NCBI GenBank assembly: GCA_947455195.1
Contig: CANGMI010000004.1
Span: 186,001 to 250,000 of the forward strand
Direction of reading: 5' to 3'
Source: Pseudomonadota bacterium
GTDB lineage: Bacteria > Pseudomonadota > Gammaproteobacteria > Burkholderiales > SG8-39
Length of the DNA: 64,000 bases
Below, one piece after another: positions 17,556 through 26,660 of this stretch; position 1 is the first letter of the stretch; each line of letters begins with the position of its first letter. A model generated the notes under the pieces. The model was not told where the DNA came from, searched no databases, and was given only the letters and a program-made list of their open reading frames with translations. Position numbers and translations under genes: made by a program.

Positions 17556-17561
17556 ATTATA
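17556..17561 (-). promoter_or_regulatory. Probable -10 element of efp overlapping the earP stop
   Basis: Read on the minus strand, TATAAT spans the end of earP and includes its TAA stop codon. It lies 31 bases before the efp ATG. The -35 region is not convincing. Confidence 0.5.
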
Positions 17562-18693
17562 GCGGGTCGCGGCAGAAAGCGGCCAGTCGGCTCGCCAGGT
17601 CGGTTTGTCGGGCCAGCTGACCGGACCACGCCCGCGCATGCCGTTGCCACTCATGCCAGTGCGTCACGACCTGTGGCCAGGCGTCCAGACACCCGTCGGG
17701 ACGGCGGTTGAATCCGGTCCACAGCGCTCGCACGGCAGCCGCCAGCACGGGGGACATCGCGCCACAGTACCGGTCGAGAAAGGCATCGAGCTTCACCTGG
17801 TGCGCGTCATCCGCCTGGGGATAGATGTGCCAGACGAAGGGCCGTGCTGCCCACTGCGCACGAACGAAGGAATCCTCTCCGCGGACGATGTTGAAGTCGG
17901 AGGCCCAGAGCATCTCGTCAAATTCAGGCTGCGCGACAAAAGGGAGGCGACACACTGTGAGGCGCCCCCCTCGCGTCAGCGCGCGCGTGCCCTCCAGCAT
18001 CCGGTCGGCGAGTTCGCCAGGGGCGAAAGCGGCAAGCGAATGTGACCGTCCGGCAGGCAGCCCCTGCGGGGCCTGCAGTCGGTCGAGCAAGGCCTTCACC
18101 GGGGCGCCAGGGTAGGCAAACACCGAAACCGAAAAGGTCTCGGGTGGGCTGTCATCGATACCGCGCGATTGCCAGTACTGACGACACGCCGCAGCGCCGA
18201 AGGCATCGCGCCGCGCGAGAAGGTCGTGCTCGCGCAGGAGCCCGCCGCTTCTTTCGCCAAAGCCGGGGAAGAAAAAATGCCGTGGCGTGCCCCACTTCGG
18301 ATGAGGTGATGGCATCGCGTGATGGTCGTCGACCCAGGCCTCTGCGCTCAGGTACTCGAGGATGATCCAGCGCGGCGGGTGTGCCCGTCGTGCCAGACGG
18401 ACGGCATGCGCCTCGGGTACACCGCAACCGAAGCCTTCGATGACGATATCGGGCCAGTCAGGGTCGCCGCCCTGGAATGCTGATGCCCACCGACACACTT
18501 CGACCTCGGCAATCCACTGCCGATCGGAATCCCCCTGCACGCCTTTCGCCATGGGCGCCAGAGTCTCGAGATGATCGAGCCAGAGGCGCACCGAAGCGCC
18601 CTGCTCGACCACCAGTTGACGCGCCAGACGCCAGCAGACGCCGATGTCGCCAAAGTTGTCTATGACCCGGCAGAAGATCTCAACTCGAGCCAT
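17557..18693 (-). CDS. earP: EF-P arginine rhamnosyltransferase EarP
   Basis: A 378-residue cytoplasmic inverting glycosyltransferase (former DUF2331) that transfers rhamnose from dTDP-L-rhamnose to Arg32 of EF-P. The N-terminus [15 protein letters not shown] carries the two conserved aspartates (Asp12, Asp16) needed for catalysis, and [12 protein letters not shown] is the conserved nucleotide-sugar site near the C-terminal domain. EGFGCGVPE and EYLSAEAWV are other family blocks. The gene lies directly before efp and begins 34 bases inside the preceding SOUL-type gene, suggesting one transcript. The dTDP-rhamnose synthesis genes are not in the window. Confidence 0.95.
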   Translation of the reverse strand: MARVEIFCRVIDNFGDIGVCWRLARQLVVEQGASVRLWLDHLETLAPMAKGVQGDSDRQWIAEVEVCRWASAFQGGDPDWPDIVIEGFGCGVPEAHAVRLARRAHPPRWIILEYLSAEAWVDDHHAMPSPHPKWGTPRHFFFPGFGERSGGLLREHDLLARRDAFGAAACRQYWQSRGIDDSPPETFSVSVFAYPGAPVKALLDRLQAPQGLPAGRSHSLAAFAPGELADRMLEGTRALTRGGRLTVCRLPFVAQPEFDEMLWASDFNIVRGEDSFVRAQWAARPFVWHIYPQADDAHQVKLDAFLDRYCGAMSPVLAAAVRALWTGFNRRPDGCLDAWPQVVTHWHEWQRHARAWSGQLARQTDLASRLAAFCRDPL

Positions 18694-19211
18694 ATCTCGT
18701 TGCGTCGGGCAAACCAGGGCTTCCACGGCGGATCGTAGCGGGCCCACTCGGGGGCTCCCGTCCACCCGTGACCGGCATCGCGCAAGGCGCGCTCCAGACG
18801 ATCCAGGTGCAGGCGAAAGCGGGGCTCGGTCCATACCCCGCTGTAGCGAATGACTGCAACCCGGCGTGGCCGCAGCGCGCGAATGATGACCTTGTCATCC
18901 AGCGGTTGCGGCACGCTGTTTTCCTGGAGCGATCGCGGCAGCGGAAACTGCAACCGTTGCCCCGCCTCGTCGGCCACCTGAACATAGGGCACCCCCATCA
19001 GCATCGTCATCGGCTTGCCGATCTGATCCGCCGGGCCAGTGCGGCGCCCGTGACTCTCGCCCAGCAGATAGTTCGCGAGGCGCCTGAAACCCGCGGTTGC
19101 CGCCTTCGGATGCCGATCGGTCACGAGCGTCTCGGCCACCATGCGCGCTGCATAGCGGCGGATCTCGAAACCCGCCCCGCGCTCGGTCACCTGATACTCG
19201 GGTTCTTCCAT
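18660..19211 (-). CDS. SOUL family heme-binding protein
   Basis: A 183-residue SOUL/HBP domain protein: MEEPEYQVTERGAGFEIRRY at the N-terminus, then AATAGFRRLANYL, then PMTMLMGVPYV, VIIRALRPRRVAVIRYSG and [22 protein letters not shown], the usual C-terminal block. No signal peptide, so it is probably cytoplasmic. SOUL proteins bind heme or porphyrins, and their bacterial role is not established. Its 3' end overlaps earP by 34 bases; the link to EF-P modification is probably only positional. Confidence 0.85.
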   Translation of the reverse strand: MEEPEYQVTERGAGFEIRRYAARMVAETLVTDRHPKAATAGFRRLANYLLGESHGRRTGPADQIGKPMTMLMGVPYVQVADEAGQRLQFPLPRSLQENSVPQPLDDKVIIRALRPRRVAVIRYSGVWTEPRFRLHLDRLERALRDAGHGWTGAPEWARYDPPWKPWFARRNEIWLELRSSAGS

Positions 19212-19406
19212 GTCGCTGACTCACTTGTGTTGCGTGAAGTGTCCGATGGGTCGCTCGGGGCATCAGTGCAGGGCGTTCTGCTCCCGGCGGTTCGCGCCGG
19301 CGCGTCGGCCGGCGTATCCTGCCGACACCGCACCCAACCTCATGTGGTCGAGGCCCGCCGGCAGGATTCTATCCGGCCCTGCCCTCTGCCGGGACGAACT
19401 CCTCCG

Positions 19407-20609
19407 ATGCCTCGCCTGCCCGATGCCCGCTTCGCCATCGCACTGACCGCCGTTTCCCTGATCGGACCCTTGTCCATCCACATGTTTCTGCCGCTGATGC
19501 CTGCGGTGAAGGAGGCCTTCGGCATCTCGAGTGCGCTGGTCGGCCTCACCTTCAGCATCACGCTGTTCGTGATCGCCATCGCGACCCTGCTCTACGGCGG
19601 CTTGTCCGACCGCTTCGGACGCCGTCCGGTGATGCTGGTCGGACTCGGTCTTTTCCTGGCTGGAACACTCATGGCTGCACTCTCGGTGGGGATCGGCATG
19701 CTGTTTGCCGGACGCCTCCTGCAAGCGCTGGGTGCCGGTTGCGGGGTGACGCTGGCCCGTGCCATGGCGCGGGATACCTACGGTGCCGACGGCCTGGTCC
19801 GGGTCATCGCGCTTCTTACGGCGGCCTACACCCTGGGGCCGATGAGCGCGCCACTCATCGGGGGCACGCTGCTGGATCACTTCGGATGGCGCAGCGTCTT
19901 CTGGTTCGCGTTTGTTGCCGGTAGCGCCATCACCCTCACCGCATTTGTGGTGCTCAAGGAGACGCATGGCGGGCGGGGCAAGGTGCAAGGCGGCTTCGTG
20001 CGCAGCCACCTGCGGTTGATGAGCCACCCGCGCTTTCTCGCCTACGTACTGCAGTCAGGTATCTCGAGCGGTACCTTCATGGCCATGGCCACGGCCGCCC
20101 CATTCATGATGAAGGATCTGCTGGGCCGTTCATCGACCGAGTTCGGTTTCTTCTTCCTGTGCTTCCCCTTTGGCTACTTCTGCGGCACCTTCGTGGCCAG
20201 TCGACTCACCCGCCGGGTGCGTCTGGACAACATGGTGCTCTTCGGTTCGGCGTTCACCGCGCTGGCCGTGCTGGTGCAGAGCGCCTTCATCCTGAGTGGT
20301 GCACTCACGGCGCTGCTGATCTTCCTGCCCGGGTTCCTGGTCACCTTCGGGCAGGGTCTGGCAATGCCCAATGCACAGGCCGGTGCGATCCAGGTCGATC
20401 CGAAACTGGCGGGTACCGCCTCAGGGCTCGGCGTCTTCGTCCAGATGATGCTGGGCGCCCTTTTTTCGCAGACCTACAGTCTGGTGGCCAACGGCACCCC
20501 CTACCCCATGGTCGCCGTCACGCTCGTGGGGGCTGTCCTCACACTGGCCACCGGCCTCGCCCCCACGCTGATGAACCGCCGGCAACGCGCTCAGTCGGCC
20601 GGCGAGTAG
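19407..20609 (+). CDS. Bcr/CflA family MFS drug-resistance transporter
   Basis: A 400-residue inner-membrane protein with twelve predicted helices. The major-facilitator signatures are clear: YGGLSDRFGRRPVML between helices 2 and 3 (motif A) and ARAMARDTYG with TLGPMSAPLIGGTLLDHFGWR in helices 4 to 6, which mark the Bcr/CflA drug:proton antiporter subgroup. The ATG at 19407 starts the first helix directly; the open frame upstream is antisense to the SOUL gene. Its substrate is unknown (Bcr relatives export bicyclomycin, sulfonamides or amino acids). It ends 19 bases inside the convergent binding-protein gene. Confidence 0.88.
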   Translation: MPRLPDARFAIALTAVSLIGPLSIHMFLPLMPAVKEAFGISSALVGLTFSITLFVIAIATLLYGGLSDRFGRRPVMLVGLGLFLAGTLMAALSVGIGMLFAGRLLQALGAGCGVTLARAMARDTYGADGLVRVIALLTAAYTLGPMSAPLIGGTLLDHFGWRSVFWFAFVAGSAITLTAFVVLKETHGGRGKVQGGFVRSHLRLMSHPRFLAYVLQSGISSGTFMAMATAAPFMMKDLLGRSSTEFGFFFLCFPFGYFCGTFVASRLTRRVRLDNMVLFGSAFTALAVLVQSAFILSGALTALLIFLPGFLVTFGQGLAMPNAQAGAIQVDPKLAGTASGLGVFVQMMLGALFSQTYSLVANGTPYPMVAVTLVGAVLTLATGLAPTLMNRRQRAQSAGE

Positions 20610-21763
20610 GCCCAGGTACCGTCCTTCACGGTAGCCATCACGCGGGCACGCTGATCAAGCCCCAGATGGTCGGTGGGGCTCATGTTGAACACGCCATGGG
20701 CGCCGACCAGATTGCGGGTCGATTCGATCGCCTCGCGCAGCGCTGCTCGAAATTCGGCCGTACCGGGCTTCGCCCTGGCGAGCGCCGCCGGCAGCGCCTT
20801 CTGGAGAATCAGACCAGCATCCCAGGCGTGGGCGCCAAAGGCCGATACCGTGCCCTTGCCGTAGCGAGCCTCGTAGCGGTTCACGTAGTCGAGCGCCGTG
20901 GCCTTGACCGGATTGCTGTCAGGCAACTGGCGCGCAACCACCACCGGGCCGGTGGGCAGGAACGCCCCTTCGAGGTCCTTCCCCCCGACGCGCAGGAAGT
21001 CGTTGTTGGCAACGCCGTGGGTCTGGTAGATCGCCCCGGCATAGCCCCGTTCCTTCAACGACTTGTGGGGCAATGCCGCAGGCGTGCCTGCACCCACGAT
21101 CAGCACTGCATCGGGGCGCGAGGCGATCACCTTCAGCACCTGGCCCGTCACCGACGTATCGGTGCGGTTGTAGCGCTCGTTGGCCACGATTTCCAGGCGC
21201 TGGATGCTCGCGACCTTGTTGAACTCCTGCCACCAGCCTTCCCCGTAGGCGTCAGCGAAACCGATGAAAGCCACCCGCCGGATACCCCGATTCGACATGT
21301 GGGCGGCGATGGCGGTTGCCATCTGGATGTCGTCCTGCGGTGTCTTGAATACCCACTGGCGCCGCGCATCCATCGGGCTGATGATGGCAGCCGAGGCGGC
21401 CAGCGCGATCATCGGCGTCTTCGCTTCCGACACGACATTGATCATCGCCAGCGCGTTGGGCGTAATCGTCGGTCCGATGACCACGTCGACGTTTTCCTCG
21501 GTGACGAACTTGCGCGTATTGGTGACCGCCGTGGTCGTGTCCGACGCGTCATCGAGGACGATGTAGGTGATCCTCTGTCCGGCGATCGTCTGCGGCAGCA
21601 GGTCGATGGTGTTCCTTTCAGGCACCCCGAGAGAAGCCGCAGGCCCGGTGGTCGACAGGGTCACCCCAACCTTGATCTGTGCCTGTGCGGGCAGCGCCGC
21701 AAGGGCTGTGGCGACCAGCGCGGCCAGCAGACCCAGCGTGCGGTTCGTGTGCATGACGTTCAT
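20591..21763 (-). CDS. LivK-type ABC transporter substrate-binding protein
   Basis: A 390-residue periplasmic binding protein of the branched-chain amino-acid/amide type. A signal peptide (MNVMHTNRTLGLLAALVATALAALPAQA) is followed by IKVGVTLSTTGPAASLG, VDVVIGPTITPNA and RVAFIGFADAYGEGWW, all expected for this fold. The start has GAGAGGACACC upstream. It lies 70 bases after the Fe-S/anchor gene of the putative CoA-ester oxidation operon in the same direction. Members of this group often bind aromatic acids, so it may feed that pathway. No Liv permease genes are seen here. Confidence 0.85.
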   Translation of the reverse strand: MNVMHTNRTLGLLAALVATALAALPAQAQIKVGVTLSTTGPAASLGVPERNTIDLLPQTIAGQRITYIVLDDASDTTTAVTNTRKFVTEENVDVVIGPTITPNALAMINVVSEAKTPMIALAASAAIISPMDARRQWVFKTPQDDIQMATAIAAHMSNRGIRRVAFIGFADAYGEGWWQEFNKVASIQRLEIVANERYNRTDTSVTGQVLKVIASRPDAVLIVGAGTPAALPHKSLKERGYAGAIYQTHGVANNDFLRVGGKDLEGAFLPTGPVVVARQLPDSNPVKATALDYVNRYEARYGKGTVSAFGAHAWDAGLILQKALPAALARAKPGTAEFRAALREAIESTRNLVGAHGVFNMSPTDHLGLDQRARVMATVKDGTWAYSPAD

Positions 21764-21833
21764 GGTGTCCTCTCCTGTGTCATTGATCCGATCGTACCGG
21801 CGCGCAGCATGCGCCGTTTCATCAAGCGTCTGT

Positions 21834-23498
21834 TCAGGCCCGGGCCGGCGCAGCATGGCGCTCGGGCGCAGCGTGGTGCCCGGATCCGCGTTGGGGCATT
21901 CGTGGCAGGGCAAAGCCTTGCTGGTATCCGGCTCGAACGATCAGTCGGAATTTCCACCAGAACCCGCCGGTAATTGCGAGGATCCCGGCCAGTGCGGCTA
22001 CAAGTGGGGTGGGACCGATACCTGCGACCACGCACAGGCCCAGCACGGCGGGCCCGACATGCCCCAGACCGTGCAGCACCCCACCAATGCGTGCAAACTC
22101 GGCGCGTGCCAGCGGGCCAATGCCCTGTTCAGCGGCCCGGGCGACATGAAGCCGCCACAGGCTGGCATGGATCAGGACCAGCACCACCAACCCGGCAGCG
22201 AGCGCTTGCGCCATGCCCTCCATCGCCCTGCCCCCCTCGCCAACCCCTGACGCGCTTGCTGTCCCCGATACCAGCGCGCCCAGGAGGAGCGTCGCACCGG
22301 CGCCCTCCGCCAGTCCGCTCACCACGATGAGCGCCGGCACCGGGTGAACGCGCCAGGCCGGAATGCCACGGGCCTTGAAGAGAATCATCGCCTGACAGAT
22401 GAGAAATGCGATGGCGCACCCGCCGGTCGCCCAGCCCGCGACGCCGGGCGCGTCACCGGGTGTGCTCAGCAACAGACCCGCCAGAGCCAGATAAAAGAGC
22501 ACCACCACGTACAACTCGCGCGTCATCCAGGAGGTGTGCGGACGCAGCGCGGCGCGCCAGAAGCGCATCTGGCGCCCGATCTTCAGAAACACGCAGAAGA
22601 GCCCGATCGCCATCAGAGCACCCGCGCCGAGTGCCCACACGCGCACGAGGGTCGCCGGCATCAGACCGGCAGCCCAGAGCACGACAGCCATCGTCGCCAG
22701 TCCCGAGCCCGTGCCCCCGAAGCACCAGTTCATGGCCGCTCGCCAGTCCCAGAAGCGCTGCAATTGCCCGGTGAGCGGGTTGGCGAGATCGCTCAGACGT
22801 TCGTCGTCCTCGACCGCGCTGTCGCGCCCTGGAACAGCAGGGGTCTCGTACAGGTAGCGGATCTGCGGGTTGGTGCCCAGTTGCGCGTGCATCTGGAACG
22901 ACGGAATGTCACGCGACAGGCGCGAGACCTTGCTTTCGGGATCGTTGAAGTCACCGAACTGGATGGCACTGGCGATGCACGAGGCGGCGCAGGCAGGCGT
23001 GGCCGCAGGGTCCACACCTGGCACAAGGCCTGCGGCCAGACCGCTATCGACCCGATCGACGCAAAACGTGCACTTCTGGGCCACACCCTGCCGCTCGGGG
23101 TGGCTCGTCGCAACCTCCTGGGCGGTACGCCCCGAGGCAAAATAGCCCTTCTGCTCGTGAACGATCGTCCGTGCCTGATACGGGCATGAGACCGCACAGT
23201 AGGCGCAGCCAATGCATTGATCATAGTCCATCGTCACCAGACCATCGGCACGCTGCTGCGTGGCCCCGGTCGGGCACACCGGTACGCACGGCGGCTCTTC
23301 ACAGTGCTGACAGCCCACCACCATGAAGAGTCGCTCGACACTCGGGAAGCTGCCCTGCTCGATGTCGATGACGCGGCGCCACTGCACCTCGGGCGGCGTG
23401 TCATTGGCATGCTTGCAGGCCGCCGTGCAGGTCTGACAGCCCACGCAGCGGTTCAGGTCTACCGTCATGCCCCAGCGCGGATTCGCAGCGGCGCTCAT
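21834..23498 (-). CDS. Fe-S electron-transfer subunit fused to DmsC/NrfD-type membrane anchor (PadC-PadD-like fusion)
   Basis: A 554-residue fusion. Residues 1 to about 190 carry four [4Fe-4S] sites: CVGCQTCTAAC, CQHCEEPPCVPVC, CIGCAYCAVSC, and CTFC paired with CAASC. This is the ferredoxin subunit of DMSO-reductase-family enzymes. After a linker (about 190-245), eight or so hydrophobic helices form a DmsC-like quinone-linked anchor. The two parts are separate proteins in DmsBC and PadCD, so the fusion is notable. Without a TAT signal, the Fe-S part should face the cytoplasm. It should take electrons from the adjacent molybdopterin enzyme to the quinone pool. The start at 23498 overlaps the stop of the large subunit (4 bases). 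Confidence 0.85.
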   Translation of the reverse strand: MSAAANPRWGMTVDLNRCVGCQTCTAACKHANDTPPEVQWRRVIDIEQGSFPSVERLFMVVGCQHCEEPPCVPVCPTGATQQRADGLVTMDYDQCIGCAYCAVSCPYQARTIVHEQKGYFASGRTAQEVATSHPERQGVAQKCTFCVDRVDSGLAAGLVPGVDPAATPACAASCIASAIQFGDFNDPESKVSRLSRDIPSFQMHAQLGTNPQIRYLYETPAVPGRDSAVEDDERLSDLANPLTGQLQRFWDWRAAMNWCFGGTGSGLATMAVVLWAAGLMPATLVRVWALGAGALMAIGLFCVFLKIGRQMRFWRAALRPHTSWMTRELYVVVLFYLALAGLLLSTPGDAPGVAGWATGGCAIAFLICQAMILFKARGIPAWRVHPVPALIVVSGLAEGAGATLLLGALVSGTASASGVGEGGRAMEGMAQALAAGLVVLVLIHASLWRLHVARAAEQGIGPLARAEFARIGGVLHGLGHVGPAVLGLCVVAGIGPTPLVAALAGILAITGGFWWKFRLIVRAGYQQGFALPRMPQRGSGHHAAPERHAAPARA

Positions 23499-26236
23499 CG
23501 CCGGCCTCCCTTGGCCACGGGGGTAATCTTCACCCGCATGAGATCAGATCCGCTGCCGGTGCCGTCGGTGAGCTTGAGCGAGAGGTCGGTGAGCGAATTG
23601 AGACTGGGCAGATCGAGATCACGCGCGTACGGGGTCTTCCAGTGATCGAACTGCCCGATCATCAGGACCGTATCAGGCCGAATGCCCTCGCGCAGCACTG
23701 CCTGCCCTCGGGTCTGTCCCGAGACCGACTCGAGCACAAGTTCATCGCCCTCGGCGATACCCAGTCGGCGTGCCGCGGTGCGGTTGATGACCACCCCCCG
23801 ATGCCCGGCGATGTTGTTGGCAAGCTCGTTGATCAGTGGCAGCCCGACATTGGCCCCCCAGCTGTACTGCATCGAGCGGGCGGTGAGTGCCCAGAACGGA
23901 AACTCATCGGGGTCCCGTCCGTATTCGCGGGCATAGTCGATCCAGATGTCGGGAAACGGCTCCCAGGTGGGCAGGTGTTCATACTCGGTGAGTTGCCGGG
24001 CCCACCAGTCGACCCCGATTTCCCGCAACCGGTTGGCGAGCTGATGGCCATGTCGCACCAGCCGTTCCTGATAAGGCAACTCGTAGCGCAGCCCTTGCCG
24101 GACCATGGCCGGGTGCAAGTACCAGTCGAGTTGCGGAAAGGGCCGCAGCTGAAAGCCATGCTCGCGAAACCAGTCCAGATCATGCACCGCCTCGCCATGA
24201 CTCAGATCGTCACTCGCCGCCTTGCAGACTGCGTCCCACACGGCCTCGCGCGTGGGGGGCTGCGCGGGGTCGAGGCTGTAGTCGAAGCGCCCCTTCCGAT
24301 CGCGCAGATTCATGCCGGCGGCGCCCTTGTTGATCGCCTCGACATAGCGATCGAGGATGCCGGCGCGCTCGGCGAGTGCGGTCGCGATGTCGGTGAGATC
24401 CATCGTGTCGTGCAGCGGTTCGATGGCCGGCTGGCGGATCGCCCAGCCCTCATGCTTCCAGTACTGCTCGGTGAACTTGGTACTGCCGATGCGGATCAGT
24501 TGCAGACTCTCCAGATCGGTCGACTCGGGCAAGAGCACGTCGGCGAAGTGGTTGGTCTCGTCATCGGTGTAGGCAAAAGCGACAATGAAGGGAAATTCGG
24601 CCAGACGCTCGGCCACCTGGGGGGCGTTCCAGGAAGAAATGGCCGGATTGGTGCGATAGCAGATCCACACGTCGGGCGGATGCACCCGTGGCCAGTTGGC
24701 CGGTGGCGTCTTCTGGAAAAGCCAGGGAAGATGGGCTGGGCCCAGCGCCGGTGACCAGGGCGAGTCGGATACGAGCGGCACGAGCGTGCGGTAGGCGTTG
24801 CGGATGTGCGGGTCGCGCAGCCAGCCTTCACGCGAGGTCTCGTTGAACTGGAAGGCCATGAAACCGTCTTCACCGGGCAACACCGACCCGGTACGGGAGA
24901 ACGCCGGGCGTACCAGCTTGACCGTCGTGCCAAGCGTGCCGCCGGGGACTTCCAGCGCGCCCACGAGGAGCGCGAGCAGGGTTCTCGCCCAGCAGCAGTG
25001 GTACCCGCCCCAGCCGTTGTTGACGGTCTTGCCCAGCATGACGGCAACCGGCCGGAACGGCAGTATCTGCCCTTCGATCTCGATGGTCTCGCCCACGCAG
25101 GCATGCGCCAGATACTCGTCGGCGATGCGCCGGATGGTGTGTGCCGGCACATCGCACTGTGCAGCGGCCCAATCCGGGTCGTAGGGTTTCATGTGATCGA
25201 GCAGGCACTGGAACGCAGTGCGCACGCGTACGCCAAGGTGGGTGTGGACCGCCCCATCGGGGCCATGCTCCACGCCATCGACCTCGAATGCGCCTTCGAG
25301 CGCCGGTCGACTCAGATCGGGGGCGTCATGCGCCTTGGCGCGTCCGTCGGCCTCATCCCAGACCAGTGGCTTGCCCGAGTCGGCCGCACGCATGAACCAG
25401 CCGTTGGGTCCGACGAGATACGGCGAGTTCGATCGATCGCGCAGCGCCGGCAGGTCACAGACCTCGCGCCAGTCGCGCTCGTGCACGATGTGATGAATCA
25501 GCCCGAAGAGGAAGGCCGCATCGGTCTTCGGACGAATCGGAACCCACTCGGCCGACACCGCGCCAGTGATCGACAGATGCGGCTCGACCTGCACCCGCTT
25601 GCAACCGCGTGAGCGCGCGTCGGCTTCGCGCCAGATGCCGGCCACGCCGCCCGATGCCTCCACGTTGTTGCCGCAGTTGATGATGTAGTTGACGTAGGGC
25701 GTATCGGGCGAAACGATGAACGCCCGATGCCACAGTTCGCCGTAGAGGTGCTCGGAGTGGTAGCACTTCACGCCCTGTCCTGCGCCGTACCCCTGATCAA
25801 GGGCGCCCCAGGCGGCCATGAAGGCGGGAAACGTGCCCATGTACTGCACCGGCGTACCCCCGCCGCCGGTCGACATCGCCAGCCGCGGAAAACCGCTCGC
25901 ATCGGTGAGGCCCTGCTCGCGAATACGATGCAGACGCTCGCCCACGAGATCGAGCGCTTCGCGCCAGGAGATCGGCACGAACCCCGGGTCTTCGTCACGG
26001 CCCTTCTTCGGATTGGTGCGACGCATCGGCTGCCGGATGCGATTGGGGTTGTAGGTCTTCTGGATGAGGCCGTAGGCCTTCACGCAGACCCTGCCACCGC
26101 CCGGGTGCTCGGCACTGACATCGTAGTTGGACTCGATGCGCTCGGCCACGCCGTCCCTCACCTCGACCTTCAGAAGGTCAGGACCTGCGACGCACTGGTA
26201 ACAGTAGACCGGCACCTTGTGGCTGGCGGCGCTCAT
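23495..26236 (-). CDS. Molybdopterin oxidoreductase large subunit, phenylacetyl-CoA:acceptor oxidoreductase (PadB)-like
   Basis: A 913-residue DMSO-reductase-family catalytic subunit binding a bis-pyranopterin cofactor. The N-terminus (VPVYCYQCVAGPDLLKV..GGGRVCVKAYG) keeps three Fe-S cysteines (CxxC and the later C) but the usual third cysteine is a proline. Other blocks: YVNYIINCGNNVEASGG, VQVEPHLS, the HFADVLLPESTDLES region, and a C-terminal cofactor-binding domain with WALTARSMQYSWG and INRTAARRLGIAEGDEL. No TAT signal, so it acts in the cytoplasm. The order ligase, thioesterase, large subunit, Fe-S/anchor suggests oxidation of a CoA-activated acid, as PadBCD does for phenylacetyl-CoA. 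The substrate is inferred from gene order and resemblance, not proven. Confidence 0.8.
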   Translation of the reverse strand: MSAASHKVPVYCYQCVAGPDLLKVEVRDGVAERIESNYDVSAEHPGGGRVCVKAYGLIQKTYNPNRIRQPMRRTNPKKGRDEDPGFVPISWREALDLVGERLHRIREQGLTDASGFPRLAMSTGGGGTPVQYMGTFPAFMAAWGALDQGYGAGQGVKCYHSEHLYGELWHRAFIVSPDTPYVNYIINCGNNVEASGGVAGIWREADARSRGCKRVQVEPHLSITGAVSAEWVPIRPKTDAAFLFGLIHHIVHERDWREVCDLPALRDRSNSPYLVGPNGWFMRAADSGKPLVWDEADGRAKAHDAPDLSRPALEGAFEVDGVEHGPDGAVHTHLGVRVRTAFQCLLDHMKPYDPDWAAAQCDVPAHTIRRIADEYLAHACVGETIEIEGQILPFRPVAVMLGKTVNNGWGGYHCCWARTLLALLVGALEVPGGTLGTTVKLVRPAFSRTGSVLPGEDGFMAFQFNETSREGWLRDPHIRNAYRTLVPLVSDSPWSPALGPAHLPWLFQKTPPANWPRVHPPDVWICYRTNPAISSWNAPQVAERLAEFPFIVAFAYTDDETNHFADVLLPESTDLESLQLIRIGSTKFTEQYWKHEGWAIRQPAIEPLHDTMDLTDIATALAERAGILDRYVEAINKGAAGMNLRDRKGRFDYSLDPAQPPTREAVWDAVCKAASDDLSHGEAVHDLDWFREHGFQLRPFPQLDWYLHPAMVRQGLRYELPYQERLVRHGHQLANRLREIGVDWWARQLTEYEHLPTWEPFPDIWIDYAREYGRDPDEFPFWALTARSMQYSWGANVGLPLINELANNIAGHRGVVINRTAARRLGIAEGDELVLESVSGQTRGQAVLREGIRPDTVLMIGQFDHWKTPYARDLDLPSLNSLTDLSLKLTDGTGSGSDLMRVKITPVAKGGRR

Positions 26237-26240
26237 CGGT

Positions 26241-26660
26241 TCATGCGCCCGATCGGGTGGCGGCCAGACGAGCGGCCTTTCGCCGCAGGCGCTCGGCCTG
26301 CTTCGTGCGGTCGATCACGAACCGCACGTGACGGGCGCGTCCGACGGTGTCGAGCTCATCGCGCACCTCGACCTCGAAGAGCACGCGTGGCAGATCGAGT
26401 TCAGCCACCCTGGCACTCACGGTGACCGCCTGACCGAGCAGGGTCGGTCCCAGATGGTCGATATGGACATGGGCCCCCACCGAGTCTTCGCCCTCGTCAT
26501 GCCAGTCAAGGAGCAACTGCCGACAGGTCTGTTCGACGTCGAGCACCATGCTCGGGGTGGCATACACGCGCAGTTCATCGCCCATGAAGGCAATGGTACG
26601 GTCCCGATCGACCATGAGAGTGGCCGCAAAGGCAGCCCCGACAGCAAATCCGGTCTTCAT
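26241..26660 (-). CDS. FlK-like hotdog-fold acyl-CoA thioesterase
   Basis: A 139-residue hotdog protein like fluoroacetyl-CoA thioesterase FlK. The catalytic residues appear at matching places: the Thr in VYATPSM, the Glu in LDVEQTC and the His in VGAHVHIDH. It should hydrolyse a CoA thioester in the cytoplasm. The gene starts by ATGA overlap with the upstream acyl-CoA ligase and stops four bases before the molybdopterin subunit, so it belongs to this operon. It may release the product of the oxidation or remove dead-end CoA esters. Confidence 0.85.
   Translation of the reverse strand: MKTGFAVGAAFAATLMVDRDRTIAFMGDELRVYATPSMVLDVEQTCRQLLLDWHDEGEDSVGAHVHIDHLGPTLLGQAVTVSARVAELDLPRVLFEVEVRDELDTVGRARHVRFVIDRTKQAERLRRKAARLAATRSGA

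Noticed and set aside
20591-20609. 19-base overlap between the MFS gene and the LivK-type gene as a regulatory feature
   Set aside because: Short tail-to-tail overlaps are common here (also at 16964-16974 and 46406-46431) and no hairpin was seen in it.
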